A stretch of DNA of 64,000 nucleotides from an uncultured Halomicronema sp. (GTDB taxonomy: Bacteria; Cyanobacteriota; Cyanobacteriia; Phormidesmidales; Phormidesmidaceae). Location: NCBI GenBank assembly GCA_937899725.1, contig CALCCA010000113.1:39596-103595 (forward strand), read 5' to 3'. Every line of letters begins with the position of its first letter. Position 1 is the stretch's first letter. Of the stretch, positions 15,962-25,285 are shown one piece after another. The translations under genes were made by a program, and so were the position numbers. The notes below the pieces were generated by a model. It did no database searches. It saw nothing but the letters and a program-made list of their open reading frames with translations, and was not told where the DNA came from.

Positions 15962-18900
15962 CTATTTTTGGGTCGGTGTGGTGTAAGCTTCCAACTCTTT
16001 GTAAAGGGGCTTAGGAGGCGTCGAACGGAATCGACGAAAGAAATTGCCGATGCCACCTTGCAAGCCATCGATGTAGGTAAAGAAGACGGGCACAACCACC
16101 AGCGTTAACAGCGTTGACGTTGTGAATCCACCAATTACCGCGATCGCCATCGGACTACGTGTTTCACTCCCGGCTCCCCACTCTAAGGCAATGGGCACCA
16201 TCCCCGCCATAGTCGAAATCGACGTCATCAAAATAGGGCGTAAGCGAGTAGTCCCCGCTTCGATGACCGCTTGGCGACGAGACTTACCCTCAGCCTTCGC
16301 AATCAGCGCATAGTCCACCAGTAGAATCGCGTTTTTGGTCACCAAACCCATGAGTAACACCACGCCGATCAGCGCGAATAGCCCCAAGGGCTTTTGTGTC
16401 ACCAGCAGGCCCATCAGCGCACCCCCGACGGAAAGCGGTAGCGCTGCCATTACTGCCAGGGGATACAAGAAGCTGTTATACAGCAGCACCAGTACCGCAT
16501 AAATCATCAGGACAGCGGTGCCCAGAGCCAACAAAAATCGGCTGAAGATTTCCTGCATGATTTCTGCATCCCCGGCAGGCTGTTGCTGCACATCGGAGGG
16601 CAAATTTTGCAGAGCTGGCAGCGGGTTAACGGCGGCGAGTCCTTGCCCCAGGGTGATGCCTTGCAGGTTGCCCCCAATCGTGACTTGGCGAGAGCGATCA
16701 AAGCGATCGATCTGCGCGGGGCCACTGCCAAAGGCCACATCAGCAACCGCCACCAGCGGCACCAGATTGCTATTGTCGCCCGGCACTTTGAGCTGACGCA
16801 AGGTGTCAATCTGGTCGCGATAGACAGGATCAAGCTGAATACGAATGGGAATCTGGCGATCGCCCAGCGTAAATTCAGCCAGGTTAGATTCCGTATCGCC
16901 CAGGGTCGCCAAAAAAGCCGTGTTGGCGATCGCCTGCACTGAGACCCCCAAGTCGGCAGCCCGTAATGGATTAGGGGTAATTAAAATTTCTGGCTTCACT
17001 AAACTGGCGCTTGAGGTGACTTCAACCAGTCCAGCCACTGCTCGCATTTGTCGGGTCAGGGCGTTAGAAGCCTCGAGCAGCGTTGTCGGATTCTCGCCCT
17101 TGAGGATGATCGTCAGGTCTTTGCTCTCGCCACCCGCGCCCTGACTTTCAAAACTGATGCGAGCCCCCGGCACAACTTGAAACAGTTGGCGGGCCGATCT
17201 TTCAAACTCTTTTTGGGTAATCGTGCGCTCCGCCTCAGACTTCAGCCGCACAAATAGCGTAGCGGTATTAATTCCATCTCCGCCTTCCGAAGCCAGCACC
17301 GTTTGCACTGCCGCTTCAGACAGCAAATCATCAGTCAACCGTTCTGTAATTTGATGGGTATCTGACAGGGTTGAACCCGGCGGCAGTTCGACAATCACGG
17401 TAGACAGGCCAGTATCACCCGATTCAAACAGGCTGGTGGGAATGTAGGGCACCAGCATCACACTGCCCACAAAAAAGACGAGAGCCAGTGTCACCGTCAG
17501 GAATCGGTTGCGCAGTCCAGCCTTGAGCAGCGTTTGATAAGGATGTAGGCGACGGCGAGACGACGACGTATGACCATTCAAAGCCGGCGCAGGCTCACCC
17601 TGAGGCGGCTTTGATTTCAGCAAGTAAGCAGCCATCACCGGGGTCATCAGTCGGGCCACCAGGGTCGAAAACATGGTGGCAGTAGCCACCGTGACACCAA
17701 ACGGCTTGAAAAACTGTCCGGGAATGCCGCCCATAAAGGCCACGGGAATAAAGACAGCCACGATAGTTGCGGTCGTCGTCACCACCGCTAGCCCCACTTC
17801 AGCCGTTGAGTCAGTCGCCGCCTTAATGGGCGGTTTACCCATGCGAATGTGACGTTCGACGTTTTCAATCTCGACGATCGCGTCATCGACCAAATTCCCC
17901 ACAGCTAGGGTCAATCCCAGCAGCGACATGCTGTTGAGGGTGTAGCCAAACCATTCAATGACTAAAAAGGTAGGAATGATCGACAGCGGTAAAGCGGTCG
18001 CCGTGATCAAGGTGGCTCGCCAGTCTCGCAGAAACACGCCGACCACAACCACCGCTAAAAGACAGCCGATGACCAGCGCTTCAATCGAAGCCTGATAAGA
18101 GTCGCGGATATCGGTAGCGCGGGTGAAAATGAGCTGAAAATCGATATCTTCGGGTAGGGTTGCTTCTAATTCGGCGACCTGAGCGGTCACCCCCTCTTCA
18201 ACCGATACCAGCACGCTGCCGGTACTCCGCAATACCGAAAAAGCCACCACCGGTTGGTTATTGAAATAGGCCGCCTGCCGAGTTTCAGCGACGCCCCGTT
18301 CCACCGTGCCCAAACTTCTCAGCGGGACGGCAGTGCCGTTAGGCAGCTGAATCTGATACGTTGCAAAGGCGGCCACCGTTGGGGCACTGCCCAGGGTGCG
18401 TAAGCCTTGTTCTTGCTGGCCGACCGTCGCTCGCCCACTGGGCAAGTTGACGTTGAGCGCACGAATCTGATCATTCACCTGAGACGCAGTAATGCCCAGG
18501 GCATCGAGCTGATTGGGGTCGAGATCAATCCGAATTTCAGGATCGACGCCCCCGATACGATTAACCTGCGCAACACCAGACACCGAGAGCAAACTGCGGC
18601 TGATGTCGCGATCAACCAGATCGCTCAGTTCCTCCACCGATCGCTGATCGGAAATCACCGCATAGGTCAGAATTGAGCCCCCTTCAAAATCCAACCGGCG
18701 GACAATCGGATCTTGGGCGCTACCGGGCAAGTCGGAACGAATCCGGGCGATCGCATCGCGCACATCATTGGTGGCGCGATCGGTATCCGTTCCCAGCGTG
18801 AAGCTAATTACAGTCTGAGAGCTACCATCCGTGATGGTTGAGCGGATTTCGTCAATGTTGCCCAGCCCCGCAACGGCGTCCTCAACATTTTTGGTGACCT

Positions 18901-19090
18901 GAGTTTCGAGCTCCTCAGGGCCGGCACCAGTTTGATTGACCGTAACCAGCACCGCCGGAAAGTCGATATTCGGGTTCAAATCCACCCCGAGGCGACCAAA
19001 GGAAACGAGCCCTGCCAGCGTCAACACTAAGAACAGAACCAAGGTGGGAATCGGGCGGCGAATCGACCAGCCGGAGAGGTTAAAAGACAT
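15962..19090 (-). CDS. RND efflux pump, HAE1/AcrB-like inner-membrane subunit
   Basis: A 1042-residue proton-driven efflux transporter. It has the RND layout: an N-terminal transmembrane helix, a large periplasmic porter domain, a central helix bundle, a second porter domain and a final bundle. The proton-relay Asp pair in helix 4 is present (Asp402-Asp403 in GNLVDDAIVEIENV). A Pro- and Ala-rich cytoplasmic linker follows the first bundle. It is transcribed after the membrane-fusion gene at 19252 with a 161-bp gap, as is usual for these pairs. Substrates cannot be read from sequence; no outer-membrane TolC-like gene is nearby. Confidence 0.93.
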   Translation of the reverse strand: MSFNLSGWSIRRPIPTLVLFLVLTLAGLVSFGRLGVDLNPNIDFPAVLVTVNQTGAGPEELETQVTKNVEDAVAGLGNIDEIRSTITDGSSQTVISFTLGTDTDRATNDVRDAIARIRSDLPGSAQDPIVRRLDFEGGSILTYAVISDQRSVEELSDLVDRDISRSLLSVSGVAQVNRIGGVDPEIRIDLDPNQLDALGITASQVNDQIRALNVNLPSGRATVGQQEQGLRTLGSAPTVAAFATYQIQLPNGTAVPLRSLGTVERGVAETRQAAYFNNQPVVAFSVLRSTGSVLVSVEEGVTAQVAELEATLPEDIDFQLIFTRATDIRDSYQASIEALVIGCLLAVVVVGVFLRDWRATLITATALPLSIIPTFLVIEWFGYTLNSMSLLGLTLAVGNLVDDAIVEIENVERHIRMGKPPIKAATDSTAEVGLAVVTTTATIVAVFIPVAFMGGIPGQFFKPFGVTVATATMFSTLVARLMTPVMAAYLLKSKPPQGEPAPALNGHTSSSRRRLHPYQTLLKAGLRNRFLTVTLALVFFVGSVMLVPYIPTSLFESGDTGLSTVIVELPPGSTLSDTHQITERLTDDLLSEAAVQTVLASEGGDGINTATLFVRLKSEAERTITQKEFERSARQLFQVVPGARISFESQGAGGESKDLTIILKGENPTTLLEASNALTRQMRAVAGLVEVTSSASLVKPEILITPNPLRAADLGVSVQAIANTAFLATLGDTESNLAEFTLGDRQIPIRIQLDPVYRDQIDTLRQLKVPGDNSNLVPLVAVADVAFGSGPAQIDRFDRSRQVTIGGNLQGITLGQGLAAVNPLPALQNLPSDVQQQPAGDAEIMQEIFSRFLLALGTAVLMIYAVLVLLYNSFLYPLAVMAALPLSVGGALMGLLVTQKPLGLFALIGVVLLMGLVTKNAILLVDYALIAKAEGKSRRQAVIEAGTTRLRPILMTSISTMAGMVPIALEWGAGSETRSPMAIAVIGGFTTSTLLTLVVVPVFFTYIDGLQGGIGNFFRRFRSTPPKPLYKELEAYTTPTQK

Positions 19091-19251
19091 AGGGGGGAGG
19101 AATCGTCAGTGGGTAGAAAGGGTTAGGGCCCAAAGGGGTCAGCGGCAGGGCAAGACATTGCTCTCATCAGAGATATTGGCGCGACCGACAATTTTGATCG
19201 AAGGCACTGAAACCGGTTGGTTCCTAAGGCGCATCGGGTAGAACATCGGCT

Positions 19252-20544
19252 TTATTCCGCCACGGTCACGGTATCGCCGTCCTGCACATAGCCCGCGCCC
19301 GCCACAATGACCTGTTCCCCAGCATCGAGTCCCTGCAAAATCTCGACCTGATCGGGGGCATCTCCCGCACCGGCGACGCGAGCACCAATCTCAATGCTGC
19401 GAGCCACCGCCGTTTGATCGGCATCCAACACATAGACACGAACAGAGCCATCCGGTTGCGGCAACAGCGCTGTCGCGGGCACCGTTAGCCCCGTTCGCTG
19501 CCCGACTTGAATATCGGCCTGCAAAAACATCCCCGCTCGCAAGCGATCACTCGCAGGCAGTTGAATCACCACCTCAGCAGTGCGCGTTTGCGGATCGATC
19601 AGCGGCTGAATCTCTTGCACCGTGCCTTGCAGCCGCAGATCAGAGTCAATGCTCGACGTCACGACAGCAGGTACGCCTACCTGAACTTTGGTCAATTGAG
19701 CCTGTGGCACCTCTCCCGCCAGCTCTAGCTGATTCCCTTGAATCAGCGATACCAGTTGATCCGAGGTCGATGATACATCGCCCACGCTCGCCGGTCGCTC
19801 TGCCACGATGCCTGCCATCGGCGCGTTAACGGTAGTCCGAGTTAGTTGGGTTTGCAGGCGAGCCAGCTCTGACTGCTCACTGCGAATCGTCGCTGCAGCG
19901 CTGGCCACGTTGGCCTCAGCCACCCCCACTGACTCGCGCGCCGTGAGCGCTTGGGTCGTGCGACTATCCAGCTCTTCGCTACTGACGGCCCCTTGATCGG
20001 CCAGTGATTGGTAGCGCTGTCGATTCGCTTGCGCTTCTACTAGTAGGGCCTTGGCCTGAGACAAGTTAGCGGTTTGCTGCTGGAGTTGCGCTTGCGCCAC
20101 ATCAATCTGCGCTTGCGCTCGCTGAATTTGATTGCGCAACTCGGTATCGTCCAGCCTCACTAAAGGCTGCCCCGCGCCGACGAGATCGCCTTCCTCCACT
20201 AACACCTGGCGAATTTGCAAGCCGCCAATTTGCGGTGTCACTGCCAATAAATCACTTGCCTGCACCGTCCCCGTCACCGTCAGCTGCTCAGTAACTGGAC
20301 CCACCTGCACGGGAACAACCGTCACCGTTTGTGCACTGACTTGGCTACTCGGCTCGCTCACCGGAGCGGGACTAGGTGCCGCGGCCCCGCCGACAAAGCG
20401 AGCCCCCACCAGGGCGATCGCCATCCCGAGGCCGACCCCCACCAGCAATTTGCCGTAGCCGCTCGACGCTTCGGTGAAACCCTTCCTTGAAGATGTCTCA
20501 TCGGCCGTCAAAGCAGTTGAATCTTGGTCTTGAAGTGATGTCAC
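19252..20544 (-). CDS. RND efflux periplasmic adaptor (membrane fusion protein)
   Basis: A 430-residue HlyD/AcrA-type adaptor linking the inner-membrane pump to an outer-membrane channel. One N-terminal transmembrane anchor (about 28-50) follows a hydrophilic start. Next come a split lipoyl/barrel-sandwich domain, a long Gln/Ala-rich coiled-coil hairpin (about 130-235), a beta-barrel and a membrane-proximal domain. It is the first gene of the efflux operon. No regulator is adjacent, so control is unknown. Confidence 0.92.
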   Translation of the reverse strand: MTSLQDQDSTALTADETSSRKGFTEASSGYGKLLVGVGLGMAIALVGARFVGGAAAPSPAPVSEPSSQVSAQTVTVVPVQVGPVTEQLTVTGTVQASDLLAVTPQIGGLQIRQVLVEEGDLVGAGQPLVRLDDTELRNQIQRAQAQIDVAQAQLQQQTANLSQAKALLVEAQANRQRYQSLADQGAVSSEELDSRTTQALTARESVGVAEANVASAAATIRSEQSELARLQTQLTRTTVNAPMAGIVAERPASVGDVSSTSDQLVSLIQGNQLELAGEVPQAQLTKVQVGVPAVVTSSIDSDLRLQGTVQEIQPLIDPQTRTAEVVIQLPASDRLRAGMFLQADIQVGQRTGLTVPATALLPQPDGSVRVYVLDADQTAVARSIEIGARVAGAGDAPDQVEILQGLDAGEQVIVAGAGYVQDGDTVTVAE

Positions 20545-20952
20545 GATGTTTTTCTGACGAACTGTATTTTTTGACGAACCGAAGTTGAGAATGAGTCATC
20601 GTTAAGAAGTGTATCTTCATTATGACTTAAGATTTCCCGACTGCGGGGCCGAGAGCTGCTCTATGCGACCTCGACAGCGGCCACCCCGCCAACTCAATGG
20701 GCTCGACCACCGCCGCTCTGAAGGCGGCCTCACTTCACCGCAGAATGCTGATTCCTCAGCATTACCAGGGGCAAAAAACGCCCCATCGTCCCGGTCTGCC
20801 AACCTCTCTAGCCAAGGACAGGCAATCGCCCCAGCCCTGCTCACCGCCAAAAAAAAGCAGCGAGCGAGAGACTCCTTTAGTTCTCCCGTTCGCTGCTTAA
20901 AAATCTCAGGACGACAGACGCAAAGCCACCCCGCCTAAGTTGTCAATCGTGA
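20545..20952. other. Intergenic region between doxX and the efflux operon
   Basis: No credible gene. It contains the doxX terminator at 20849-20898 and, nearer 20545, the promoter region of the efflux operon. Several short plus-strand frames here are low-complexity and lack homology or start signals. Confidence 0.45.
20849..20898 (-). terminator. Rho-independent terminator of doxX
   Basis: On the minus strand, a long stem (20881-20898 with 20855-20871, two G-U or mismatch positions) is followed by a run of T (the A-run at 20849-20856 on plus). It lies 55 bp after the doxX stop. Confidence 0.75.
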
Positions 20953-21492
20953 CTACGAAACTGTGGTCTTGTCCTGAGCCAACTCAGACGCTTGGTAGGA
21001 CTTTTCGAGACGCATGATCTGCTTTTCCTTGAGCGACAGCACAGTGTTGTCTAGGAAATTAGTAATCAGCGCATCGAAGGAGTAGAGACCCGCACCATTG
21101 ACTAAGAAGTACAGGAACGAAGCTGCATAAATCGCGGACAGCTCCAGATAGGGCAAGCTCAAGCCAGCAACCGAAATGTGGTGATACATTGCCACACACA
21201 TGGTGCCAAACAGGCCCAGCGAAGCAAACCGGCTAAACAGACCAATGGCTAGCAAAGGCGCACCGATCAGTTCCGTGTAAGCAGCCACGTAGCTGAGAAA
21301 GATCGGAAAAGGCAGGCCCAGATACTCAACGTAAGCACGGGCAAAATTTTCGATATCTGCTAGCTTGTCGAGTCCGTTGTGAACCATCATGATCCCCAAG
21401 GTTACCCGCAAAATTGCGAGGGTTGTTTGAGACAGAGTGTTAGCAGAAACATTGGGCCGAAAAAGCTTGGCGGCAGTGGCAGTGAGTTGCAT
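20953..21492 (-). CDS. DoxX family membrane protein
   Basis: A 179-residue integral membrane protein with four hydrophobic segments and the DoxX signature (LRVTLGIMMVHNGLDKL near the start, then FPIFLSYVAAYTELIGAPLLAIG). DoxX relatives are quinol-oxidase-like subunits or redox-linked membrane proteins; the exact role in cyanobacteria is not settled. It is monocistronic, with its own terminator downstream and a 13-bp inverted repeat 80-115 bp upstream that could be an operator. Confidence 0.85.
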   Translation of the reverse strand: MQLTATAAKLFRPNVSANTLSQTTLAILRVTLGIMMVHNGLDKLADIENFARAYVEYLGLPFPIFLSYVAAYTELIGAPLLAIGLFSRFASLGLFGTMCVAMYHHISVAGLSLPYLELSAIYAASFLYFLVNGAGLYSFDALITNFLDNTVLSLKEKQIMRLEKSYQASELAQDKTTVS

Positions 21493-21571
21493 GATTGAGA
21501 GGTACCGGTTATGAGATTCATCAATATATACTTAACTTAACAATTTCCTTAAGAAATGCAAATGCACAATG

Positions 21572-21606
21572 GTGCAGATTTCTGATTTTTGAGCAGAAAT
21601 CTGCAC
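21572..21606 (-). promoter_or_regulatory. 13-bp inverted repeat upstream of doxX
   Basis: A perfect repeat: GTGCAGATTTCTG (21572-21584) and CAGAAATCTGCAC (21594-21606), with a 9-nt spacer. It lies 80-115 bp before the doxX start. It could be a dimeric repressor site or a leader hairpin. The remainder of 21493-21900 holds no supported gene. Confidence 0.45.
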
Positions 21607-21900
21607 TGCGATAGAAAAAACTGTCTTCAGTCCGCTCCCACGCTTTGAGGAAAAGACTCTGCATGATGGATGGCACGGCTCGAGATCGCTGCCTTTAGGG
21701 CACAGGCATAATCTCATCTCGTCATCTCCCAGCCTGGAAATATGTCGTCGATTTGAGAGTTATTCCCTAGCGCCGTGGCCAAAATGATCGGCCCATCAAG
21801 GTCAGGCCTGCTAGACCAAGGGGCAACTCAAGGATTGCCGTTAAGCTTTTCGCCCATGCCTCTACAACTGGGTCCTCAGCCGAACAGGTGAAATGTTGGG

Positions 21901-22218
21901 CTAGAGCGGCGCCGGTTCAGTCAGCAAGGGGGCTAGCTGTCCCTTGGCATCAAGGGCATACAGCTCATCACAACCGCCAATATGCTCATTGTTGATAAAA
22001 ATCTGCGGCACGCTTTTGCGACCGTTGGCTCGCTCTGCCATGCGAACGCGCGCGCCGCCATCACCGTCAATCTTGTATTCCGTAAATTCGACGCCTTTCC
22101 ACCACAGTAGCAATTTAGCCCGAATGCAGTAGGGGCAGGTTTGCCAGGTGTAGATTTCGACCTGAGCAACTACATCATCAGAATGACGGTCAATCAAACG
22201 GCTTAAAAATGACAGCAT
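21901..22218 (-). CDS. grxC: Glutaredoxin 3
   Basis: A 105-residue dithiol glutaredoxin for glutathione-dependent disulfide reduction in the cytosol. The active site is Cys28-Pro-Tyr-Cys31. The cis-Pro loop (KSVPQIFIN) and the glutathione-binding GG-x-DEL motif (IGGCDELYAL) are present. It has a 20-residue N-terminal extension compared with minimal GrxC. It lies downstream of tRNA-Ile, separated from it by a terminator. Confidence 0.93.
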   Translation of the reverse strand: MLSFLSRLIDRHSDDVVAQVEIYTWQTCPYCIRAKLLLWWKGVEFTEYKIDGDGGARVRMAERANGRKSVPQIFINNEHIGGCDELYALDAKGQLAPLLTEPAPL

Positions 22219-22238
22219 CGTTGGCGAATAAATAAAAG

Positions 22239-22275
22239 GAAGCGCTGCGGAATGACTGATTTTTCCAGCGCTCCC
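22239..22275 (-). terminator. Terminator after tRNA-Ile
   Basis: On the minus strand a stem of about 12 bp (22261-22275 with 22239-22252) is followed by TTTTATTTATT. It lies between tRNA-Ile and grxC and should separate the two transcripts. Confidence 0.6.
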
Positions 22276-22350
22276 TCATGGTAAAGAAAATTGAGGGCAA
22301 TCGTGAGCAGCTAGCACCAGAGCGATCTCTGCCGTCAAACTTGCGAGCAA

Positions 22351-22423
22351 TCCAGGGTACAGGAGTCGAACCTGTCTAAGGCGAATTATGAGTTCGCTGC
22401 CTAATCCGCTCGGCCAACCCTGG
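22351..22423 (-). tRNA. tRNA-Ile (CAU)
   Basis: A 73-nt cloverleaf on the minus strand. The acceptor is CCAGGGT with its complement, the anticodon stem GCGAA/TTCGC holds loop CTCATAA, and the T-arm contains GGTTCGACTCC. The anticodon CAT could be Met or Ile. The AACTCATAATT context resembles the plastid/cyanobacterial tRNA-Ile(CAU), whose C34 is modified to lysidine by TilS, so I assign Ile. Confidence 0.8.
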
Positions 22424-22712
22424 TCAGCATCCCCATTCTAGGCGAGAAATCAAATCTGCTAGGGAAGTACCTATCTCCAAATGATACGCAATATCTGACA
22501 GTTTGTTAGCCGCTTCAACACAGAGGGCGGAGATTGGCCGTTCTACCCCGGCCAGAAGATTGAGAGTAGGTTTAGGAGGCGCAGCGGCATGACAGTCGTT
22601 TCCTCAAGCCATTTGCCCTTGTCTATACTTTAGACTTTGAAAGCTGGCTTCTAACTTGATCAGAAGTTGGGGCTCAAGTTTTGCCCACATACTATCTTCG
22701 GTGACAAGTGTT
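22424..22712. other. Intergenic region
   Basis: About 290 bp between tRNA-Ile and a small membrane-protein gene. A TATACT hexamer near 22625 could be a -10 element, but I find no well-spaced -35. Confidence 0.3.
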
Positions 22713-22952
22713 ATGGCTTTTTTCCGCTCTTACATTGCTCCCTTCCTGATTGTGCTGACCTTTTTAGTGGCCATGCTCGCGGTCAGTGCCCGCATCTTTT
22801 TGCCCAGTGACATGATGGCTCCCGCGCCGATTGAGGAGCCCATCGGCCAGCTCGAGATTTCACCCGCCACCCCCACAGCTAACAGCGGTGCAGCGCCTAA
22901 CATTGCTGCCGGGTTGTCCGGGCTGATCGCCGCAGTCGTCAGGCGGGCTTAG
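22713..22952 (+). CDS. Small single-pass membrane protein, unknown
   Basis: A 79-residue protein with one transmembrane segment (about 9-29) and a Pro/Ala-rich outer part. I chose ATG at 22713 because the protein then begins directly with the anchor; the longer frame from 22656 adds a sequence without family features. It lies 8 bp before the acetyltransferase on the same strand, so they are probably cotranscribed. I do not recognise the family. Confidence 0.6.
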   Translation: MAFFRSYIAPFLIVLTFLVAMLAVSARIFLPSDMMAPAPIEEPIGQLEISPATPTANSGAAPNIAAGLSGLIAAVVRRA

Positions 22953-22960
22953 TCAGCTGA

Positions 22961-23422
22961 ATGGCTTTTCCGGTTGCTGGCTATGGTGTACGACGCGGTT
23001 CCCGGTCGGAGCGATCGCTGTTAGTTAAATTTCTCAGCCAGACTTATCAAGAAATTGCTGGCACGCAAACATTCCATCACTTAACGCAAACGGTCGATCG
23101 CCATTTATCTGAGCAGACCCCGTTATGGTGGGTCGAAACTGAGCCCGCGTCTCAGAGTCCAGTCGGTTGTTTATGGTTAGGCAATGCGGTTGATCAGCAG
23201 CGCGGCGATCGCCATAGCTATGTGCTGGTGCTGTATGTCTCGCCAGCACACCGCCGCCGTGGCATTGCCACGGCCTTGCTCCATCAGGCCCAGGCTTGGG
23301 CTAAAGCAAGAGGAGATTATCAAATTGGGCTACAGGTCTTTGTTGACAATCCTGGGGCGATCGCGCTCTATCAAAAATTGGGCTATCAAACCCATTCCCT
23401 CTGGTTAACTAAACCCCTGTAG
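22961..23422 (+). CDS. GNAT-family N-acetyltransferase
   Basis: A 153-residue acetyltransferase using acetyl-CoA. The GNAT motif A is clear (LYVSPAHRRRGIATALL, with the R-x-x-G-I-A pyrophosphate loop), as is motif B (NPGAIALYQKLGYQ), as in RimI-type enzymes. The substrate cannot be stated. It follows a small membrane-protein gene by 8 bp. Confidence 0.9.
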   Translation: MAFPVAGYGVRRGSRSERSLLVKFLSQTYQEIAGTQTFHHLTQTVDRHLSEQTPLWWVETEPASQSPVGCLWLGNAVDQQRGDRHSYVLVLYVSPAHRRRGIATALLHQAQAWAKARGDYQIGLQVFVDNPGAIALYQKLGYQTHSLWLTKPL

Positions 23423-23568
23423 TCAAGACGGACAATAATCAGCGGCAGCGGCACCTCGACTTTCTCTTGCCATTTACGGCCTCTTACTAACTCGCTTGAA
23501 ACGCTGCTTTTGCCCCAAGACGCAGGCATCCGCAGTAACCTTTTGAGAGCGACCGCTGCAGAGGCACC

Positions 23569-25170
23569 ATGATTTTTCAGCGAACCATTCCGCGCAGCGA
23601 CCTTCTGTGTTTCGCACTCTTGTGGCTGGCAGCACTGGGCTTATTTGGCCTGGATTTAGGTGGCGTCCCGCTACGCGATTGGGATGAAGGCACCGTGGCT
23701 CAAGTCGCTCGTGAAATCAGTCAAGGAGGGACCTGGACAGCTTGGCTACATCCACAGCTATGGGGAGCCCCCTACCTGAATAAGCCCCCCCTCTTGCACA
23801 GCCTCATCGCCGCCGCATTTCAAAACTTCGGCATCCATACTTGGGTGGCTCGACTACCCGGAGCCGTGTTGACCGCCACCTCCGTACCGCTGCTCTATCT
23901 TCTCGGGCGAGAAATCTTTCCCACGCGCACCTATGCGGGTTTGGGGGCAGGCATCTATCTGACCTGCTTACCGGTAGTGCGCCATGGCCGCTTAGCCATG
24001 CTAGACGGAGCTGTCACCAGTTTTTTTATTGCTCTGTTATGGCTACTGCTGCGATCGCGTCGTCACCCAGTCGATGCTCTGGGAGTCGGCATTTGTTTCG
24101 CCTTAATGTGCCTCACCAAAGGCATTTTAGGAATTTTGCTCCTCGCGATCGCCCTGTTGTTTTTACTGTGGGACACCCCAAAAGTCCTGCGATCGCCCTA
24201 TCTATGGGCCGGTTTGGCTCTCGGCAGTTTGCCGGTCATTGGCTGGTATTTCTTACAGTGGCAATATTACGGCCAGCAATTTTTAGATGTCACCTTGCTC
24301 AACCAAAATTTTGAGCGCGTCTGGAATGCCGTTGACAATCACCAAGGCCCCTTCTGGTACTACCTGCTGGAGTTGTTGAAATATGGCTGGCCCTGGCTAA
24401 TCTTTTGGCCGACGGGTCTCTGGCTCACCTGGCAATCGCGTCATCAAACCTGGGGCAAGCTTTTGCTCGTGTGGACGGTGGGATATCTGCTCGCGATTTC
24501 GCTCATGGGCACCAAACTACCCTGGTATATCTTTCCGCTGTATCCGGCGATCGCCCTCACCGTCGGAGTGGCCCTCACTGCGGCCTGGCACCGATATCAG
24601 CACTGGAACGGTCGCAGCCTCGCCCTCAAGCAGATTCCTCCAGTCTGGTTTTGGCTGCTGGCCCTGTTTAGCCTAGTAGGCATGGCAGGCGTTGTTTACG
24701 TCAGTCCTTGGGGGGGGGAGCCGTCCATAGCTTTAGCACTCACCTTTGGCACCGTAGCAATCACCTCAGGCTTGGCCGCGCTATTCAGCTCGCGCCAGCA
24801 AACCCGGTTTATTCCCATATTGGTGGTGGGGCTTTATCTGGCCCTGGGCAGCTTAATGATCTCTGATCACTGGCTGTGGGAGCTCGGCGAGTCGTTCCCG
24901 GTGCTGCCGATCGCGAGCCTGGTGAATGAGCAGGTGCCACCGGAGCAACCAATCTACATGGCCTATGGCTACGAACGCCCCTCCCTCAACTTCTATTGCG
25001 ATCGCCGTATCATTGCGTTACCAGCCGCAGAGTTGGTAGCGCCCTGGCAAACGGTTAAGCCGCTATACCTGCTGGTTCAAGACCCGACTCCTTTTCAGAC
25101 TGCCGCTGCTCAGTTCACCGAACATGCCCAGGCAGACGAGTGGCACCTCATCTCAAACCAGGCCAGTTAA
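23569..25170 (+). CDS. PMT/ArnT-like glycosyltransferase
   Basis: A 533-residue integral membrane glycosyltransferase of the GT-C fold, which uses polyprenyl-phosphate sugars. The diagnostic acidic loop DWDEGTVAQVARE follows the first helix, then about eleven to twelve hydrophobic segments and a short soluble C-terminal domain. In cyanobacteria such enzymes glycosylate lipids, proteins or exported polysaccharides; the acceptor here is unknown. No biosynthetic partners are adjacent. Confidence 0.85.
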   Translation: MIFQRTIPRSDLLCFALLWLAALGLFGLDLGGVPLRDWDEGTVAQVAREISQGGTWTAWLHPQLWGAPYLNKPPLLHSLIAAAFQNFGIHTWVARLPGAVLTATSVPLLYLLGREIFPTRTYAGLGAGIYLTCLPVVRHGRLAMLDGAVTSFFIALLWLLLRSRRHPVDALGVGICFALMCLTKGILGILLLAIALLFLLWDTPKVLRSPYLWAGLALGSLPVIGWYFLQWQYYGQQFLDVTLLNQNFERVWNAVDNHQGPFWYYLLELLKYGWPWLIFWPTGLWLTWQSRHQTWGKLLLVWTVGYLLAISLMGTKLPWYIFPLYPAIALTVGVALTAAWHRYQHWNGRSLALKQIPPVWFWLLALFSLVGMAGVVYVSPWGGEPSIALALTFGTVAITSGLAALFSSRQQTRFIPILVVGLYLALGSLMISDHWLWELGESFPVLPIASLVNEQVPPEQPIYMAYGYERPSLNFYCDRRIIALPAAELVAPWQTVKPLYLLVQDPTPFQTAAAQFTEHAQADEWHLISNQAS

Positions 25171-25285
25171 TCTCCGCTTTTACTCGTTGACCTGCCGGTG
25201 CAAGATCTAACCATTGAGGCAAATCCAGAAGGCAGGCAACCAGAGTTGCCCCGCTGTTTCAGAACATCGGGCCAATTTTTCCAGC

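Noticed and set aside
16583..16942. 119-residue plus-strand frame inside the RND gene
   Set aside because: Antisense shadow; the minus-strand frame encodes a full RND porter.
20609..20938. 109-residue plus-strand frame near the doxX terminator
   Set aside because: It runs through the terminator hairpin, has biased low-complexity content and no ribosome site.
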